A DNA stretch of 64,000 nucleotides from Sphingomonas albertensis (GTDB lineage: Bacteria > Pseudomonadota > Alphaproteobacteria > Sphingomonadales > Sphingomonadaceae), in the NCBI RefSeq assembly GCF_014358075.1, contig NZ_JACONT010000001.1:233285-297284 (forward strand), read 5' to 3'. A program made the translations under genes and the position numbers. A model generated the notes under the pieces. It worked only from the letters and a program-made list of their open reading frames with translations. It made no database searches and was not told the DNA's origin. Positions 61,897-64,000 of the stretch are shown here, piece by piece; the first letter of the stretch is position 1; every line of letters starts with the position of its first letter.

Positions 61897-63582
61897 ATGC
61901 AGGATAGTTCCGGGGGCAAAGCGATCGGTGTGCCGTTGCAGGGCGAGCCACGGCTGCTGGGCGACATAGTCGACACGTCCGTCCGCCGGTTCGGATCGCG
62001 CAACGTCCTCGACTTCATGGGCCGGACGCTGACCTATGCCGCGCTCGGCGAGCAGGTCGATCGGGCCGCCCGCGGGCTTCAGGATCTCGGCGTCGTGAAG
62101 GGCACGCGCGTGGCGCTCTGCCTGCCGAACACGCCCTATTACCCGATCCTGTTCTTCGCGATCCTCAAGGCCGGCGGGATCGTCGTCAACGTCAACCCGC
62201 TCTATGTCGAGCGCGAGCTGGCGCATCTGCTCGAGGATTCGGGCGCGACGATCATCGCCACCTGCGACATCGCCGAGATCCACGCGCGCGTCCTCAAGGT
62301 CGCCGGGCAGATGGGCGTGAAGCACGTCATCACCTGCCCGATCGCCGGTGCGCTGCCGACGCTGAAGTCGATCGCCTACCGCCTCTTCAAGCGCGCCGAG
62401 ATCGGCCATGCCCCGAGCGACGCGCGCCATTTCACCTTCGGTGCGCTGCTGAAGGCGAAAGGCGCACCTACGCCGGTCGCGGTGTCCCCGAATGAAGTCG
62501 CGGTGCTGCAATATACCGGCGGCACGACCGGCGAGCCCAAGGCGGCGATGCTCAGCCACGCCAATCTCGTCGCCAACGCCGATGCGATGGTGACGTTCGT
62601 CGGCGGCGAGCAGCCGCATCAGGACCGCGTGCTCGGCGCGTTGCCGATGTTCCACGTCTTCGCGCTGACCACCGTGCTGACCTATTCGATCCGCACCGGC
62701 GCGGAGATGATCCTGCTGCCGCGCTTCGAGTTGCAGCAATTGCTCAAGACGATCGACCGGACCAAGCCGAGCTACTTCCCCGCGGTGCCGACGATCTACG
62801 CCGCGATCACCACCGCGGCGGAGACGCAGAAGATCGACCTGTCCTCGATCCACGCCTGCATCTCGGGCGGCGCACCGCTCCCCGCCGAGGTCCGTGTGGC
62901 GTTCGAGACGGCGACCGGCGCCAAGCTCGTCGAGGGTTACGGCCTGTCCGAGGCCTCGCCGATCATAACTTGCAATCCGATCGACGGCCTCAACAAGCCG
63001 GGCTCGGCGGGTTTGCCGTTCCCCGGCACGACGATCGAGATCCGCGACCGCGAGGACCCGACCCGGCTGCTCCCGGTCGGCGAGAATGGCGAGATCTGCG
63101 CGCGCGGTCCGCAGATCACGCAAGGCTATTGGCACAAGCCCGCCGCGACCGCTGAGCTGTTCGCGGATGGCGCGCTGCGCACCGGCGATGTGGGGCACCT
63201 CGACGCGGACGGCTATCTGTTCATCGTCGACCGGATCAAGGACCTTATCCTCGCTGGCGGCTACAACGTGTATCCGCGCGTGATCGAGGAAGCGCTGTAC
63301 GAACACCCCGCCGTATTCGAAGCGGTCGTCATCGGCGTGCCCGACAAATACCGCGGTCAGGCCCCCAAGGCGTTCGTCGTGCTGGCGGAAGGGGCGGTGG
63401 CTACCCCGCTAGAACTGCGCGATTTTCTCCGCGACAAGATCAGCAAGATCGAGCTTCCCCGCGAGGTCGAAATCCGCGACAGTCTCCCCAAGACGCTGAT
63501 CGGCAAGCTATCCAAAAAGGAACTTGTCGCAGAAGAGGCCGCAAAGGCCGCAGCGGCGGAGGCGAGGGGAGTGGATTCGTGA
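61897..63582 (+). CDS. fadD: Long-chain fatty-acyl-CoA ligase
   Basis: This 561-residue adenylate-forming enzyme activates fatty acids with ATP and CoA. It has the P-loop LQYTGGTTGEPKAAMLSHAN near 205, GYGLSEASPI near 350, TGDVGHLDADGYLFIVDRIK near 445 and the C-terminal lysine motif PKTLIGKLSKKEL, all FadD-type. ATG 61897 lies six bases after GGAG; ATGs at 61864 and 61885 are possible but lack a good ribosome site. It overlaps the MerR gene by four bases. Confidence 0.9.
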   Translation: MQDSSGGKAIGVPLQGEPRLLGDIVDTSVRRFGSRNVLDFMGRTLTYAALGEQVDRAARGLQDLGVVKGTRVALCLPNTPYYPILFFAILKAGGIVVNVNPLYVERELAHLLEDSGATIIATCDIAEIHARVLKVAGQMGVKHVITCPIAGALPTLKSIAYRLFKRAEIGHAPSDARHFTFGALLKAKGAPTPVAVSPNEVAVLQYTGGTTGEPKAAMLSHANLVANADAMVTFVGGEQPHQDRVLGALPMFHVFALTTVLTYSIRTGAEMILLPRFELQQLLKTIDRTKPSYFPAVPTIYAAITTAAETQKIDLSSIHACISGGAPLPAEVRVAFETATGAKLVEGYGLSEASPIITCNPIDGLNKPGSAGLPFPGTTIEIRDREDPTRLLPVGENGEICARGPQITQGYWHKPAATAELFADGALRTGDVGHLDADGYLFIVDRIKDLILAGGYNVYPRVIEEALYEHPAVFEAVVIGVPDKYRGQAPKAFVVLAEGAVATPLELRDFLRDKISKIELPREVEIRDSLPKTLIGKLSKKELVAEEAAKAAAAEARGVDS

Positions 63583-63968
63583 ACGACCGACAGGACGATC
63601 TGACCGGCATACAGGAGGTCTCGCGCATGCTCGGCGTGAGCGCGCGGACGCTCCGATTCTACGAGGACAAGGGGCTGATCGAGCCCTGCCGGATCGGCAC
63701 GACACGGGTCTACACGCGGCGCGAAGTCGCGCGGATGCAGTTGATTTTGCGCGGCAAGCGGCTTGGGTTCACGTTGCGCGACATCGAGGAGTTCCTCGAC
63801 CTCTACGACGCCGACCCGCAACATGTGGAGCAGATGCGCGCGCTGGCGGAACGCTGTCGCCAGCGGATCGACCTGCTGGATGCGCAACGCGAGGCGATCG
63901 TCCAGACCCGCGACGAGCTGGAGAAGATCGAGCAGGAAGCGCTCGCGCGGATCCCCGCGGGCGACTGA
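63579..63968 (+). CDS. MerR-family regulator (LiuR-like)
   Basis: This 129-residue protein has the N-terminal MerR winged helix (IQEVSRMLGVSARTLRFYED, KGLIEPCRIGTTRVYTRREV) and a C-terminal dimerisation helix with no metal-binding cysteines, as in LiuR-type regulators of fatty-acid or branched-chain catabolism. It starts with GTG 63579, overlapping the acyl-CoA ligase stop. It probably controls the palindrome between fadD and fadA. Confidence 0.88.
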   Translation: MNDRQDDLTGIQEVSRMLGVSARTLRFYEDKGLIEPCRIGTTRVYTRREVARMQLILRGKRLGFTLRDIEEFLDLYDADPQHVEQMRALAERCRQRIDLLDAQREAIVQTRDELEKIEQEALARIPAGD

Positions 63969-63979
63969 CGTTCTTCTTG

Positions 63980-64000
63980 CCCCCCTCCCTGAAAGGGAGG
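63980..64000. repeat. Start of a family A/B-type palindrome, cut by the window edge
   Basis: CCCCCCTCCC-TGAAA-GGGAGG begins 12 bases after the MerR stop and runs to the end of the window. It resembles the arms of the paired palindromes elsewhere. Confidence 0.5.

Overview
The window comes from a high-GC alphaproteobacterium, most likely Sphingomonas or a close sphingomonad. The signs are large TonB-dependent receptors, a DcaP-type porin, a split yjf/PspA-type gene set, a tyrosine/homogentisate operon, and intergenic paired palindromes of the kind common in sphingomonad genomes. No phage, insertion sequence, CRISPR array, rRNA or tRNA was recognised. Nearly all sequence is coding, and many neighbouring genes overlap by 1-4 bases (ATGA, GTGA or TGATG). 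Long antisense open frames are common and are ignored as artefacts of GC-rich codon use.

Region 1 (1-7861, all minus) is an assimilatory nitrate locus: nasT-nasS, then a leader with an intrinsic terminator, then narK-nirB-nirD-nasA (nasA runs off the left edge). The leader carries two AxxGxx hexaloop hairpins, the second overlapping the terminator. This is the arrangement expected for NasT/ANTAR antitermination.

Region 2 (8118-18892) holds a three-gene molybdenum hydroxylase of PaoABC type without an export signal, an exported nucleoside hydrolase-like protein, a TonB receptor, a DUF3617 protein, a small unknown protein and a penicillin-acylase-family enzyme. A small integral membrane protein follows (18972-19697).

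Region 3 (19850-23999) is a TPP-riboswitch operon: TonB receptor, APH-fold kinase and PnuC/PnuT-type transporter. It reads as thiamine uptake and salvage. The riboswitch has a visible ribosome-site sequestering platform.

Region 4 (24095-33465) is an acetate module: a symporter-histidine kinase hybrid (CrbS-like), a LuxR-type response regulator (CrbR-like) overlapping acs, and divergently a DcaP-like porin and an MHS-family transporter.

Region 5 (33620-42385) has two glutathione transferases, a class II aldolase with a divergent Crp/Fnr regulator, a second PaoABC-type enzyme whose 2Fe-2S subunit carries a Tat signal, and a dihydrolipoyl dehydrogenase.

Region 6 (42415-47204) is the split yjf-like cluster: DUF1190, DUF350 and DUF2491 on minus; DUF2170, PspA/IM30, a glutathionylspermidine-synthase-like ATP-grasp protein and an ankyrin protein on plus.

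Region 7 (47343-56108) holds trhO, the tyrosine pathway (hppD, hmgA, maiA and a Rieske protein) with a divergent MarR regulator, a LysR regulator, malate synthase G and a gamma-carbonic-anhydrase-like protein.

Region 8 (56243-63968) is a fatty-acid module: FadL-type porin, DUF2147 protein, a FadN-type bifunctional enzyme, thiolase, and divergently an acyl-CoA ligase plus a MerR regulator. A palindromic operator candidate lies between the two transcription units. Acetyl-CoA from regions 4, 7 and 8 could feed the glyoxylate shunt through malate synthase.
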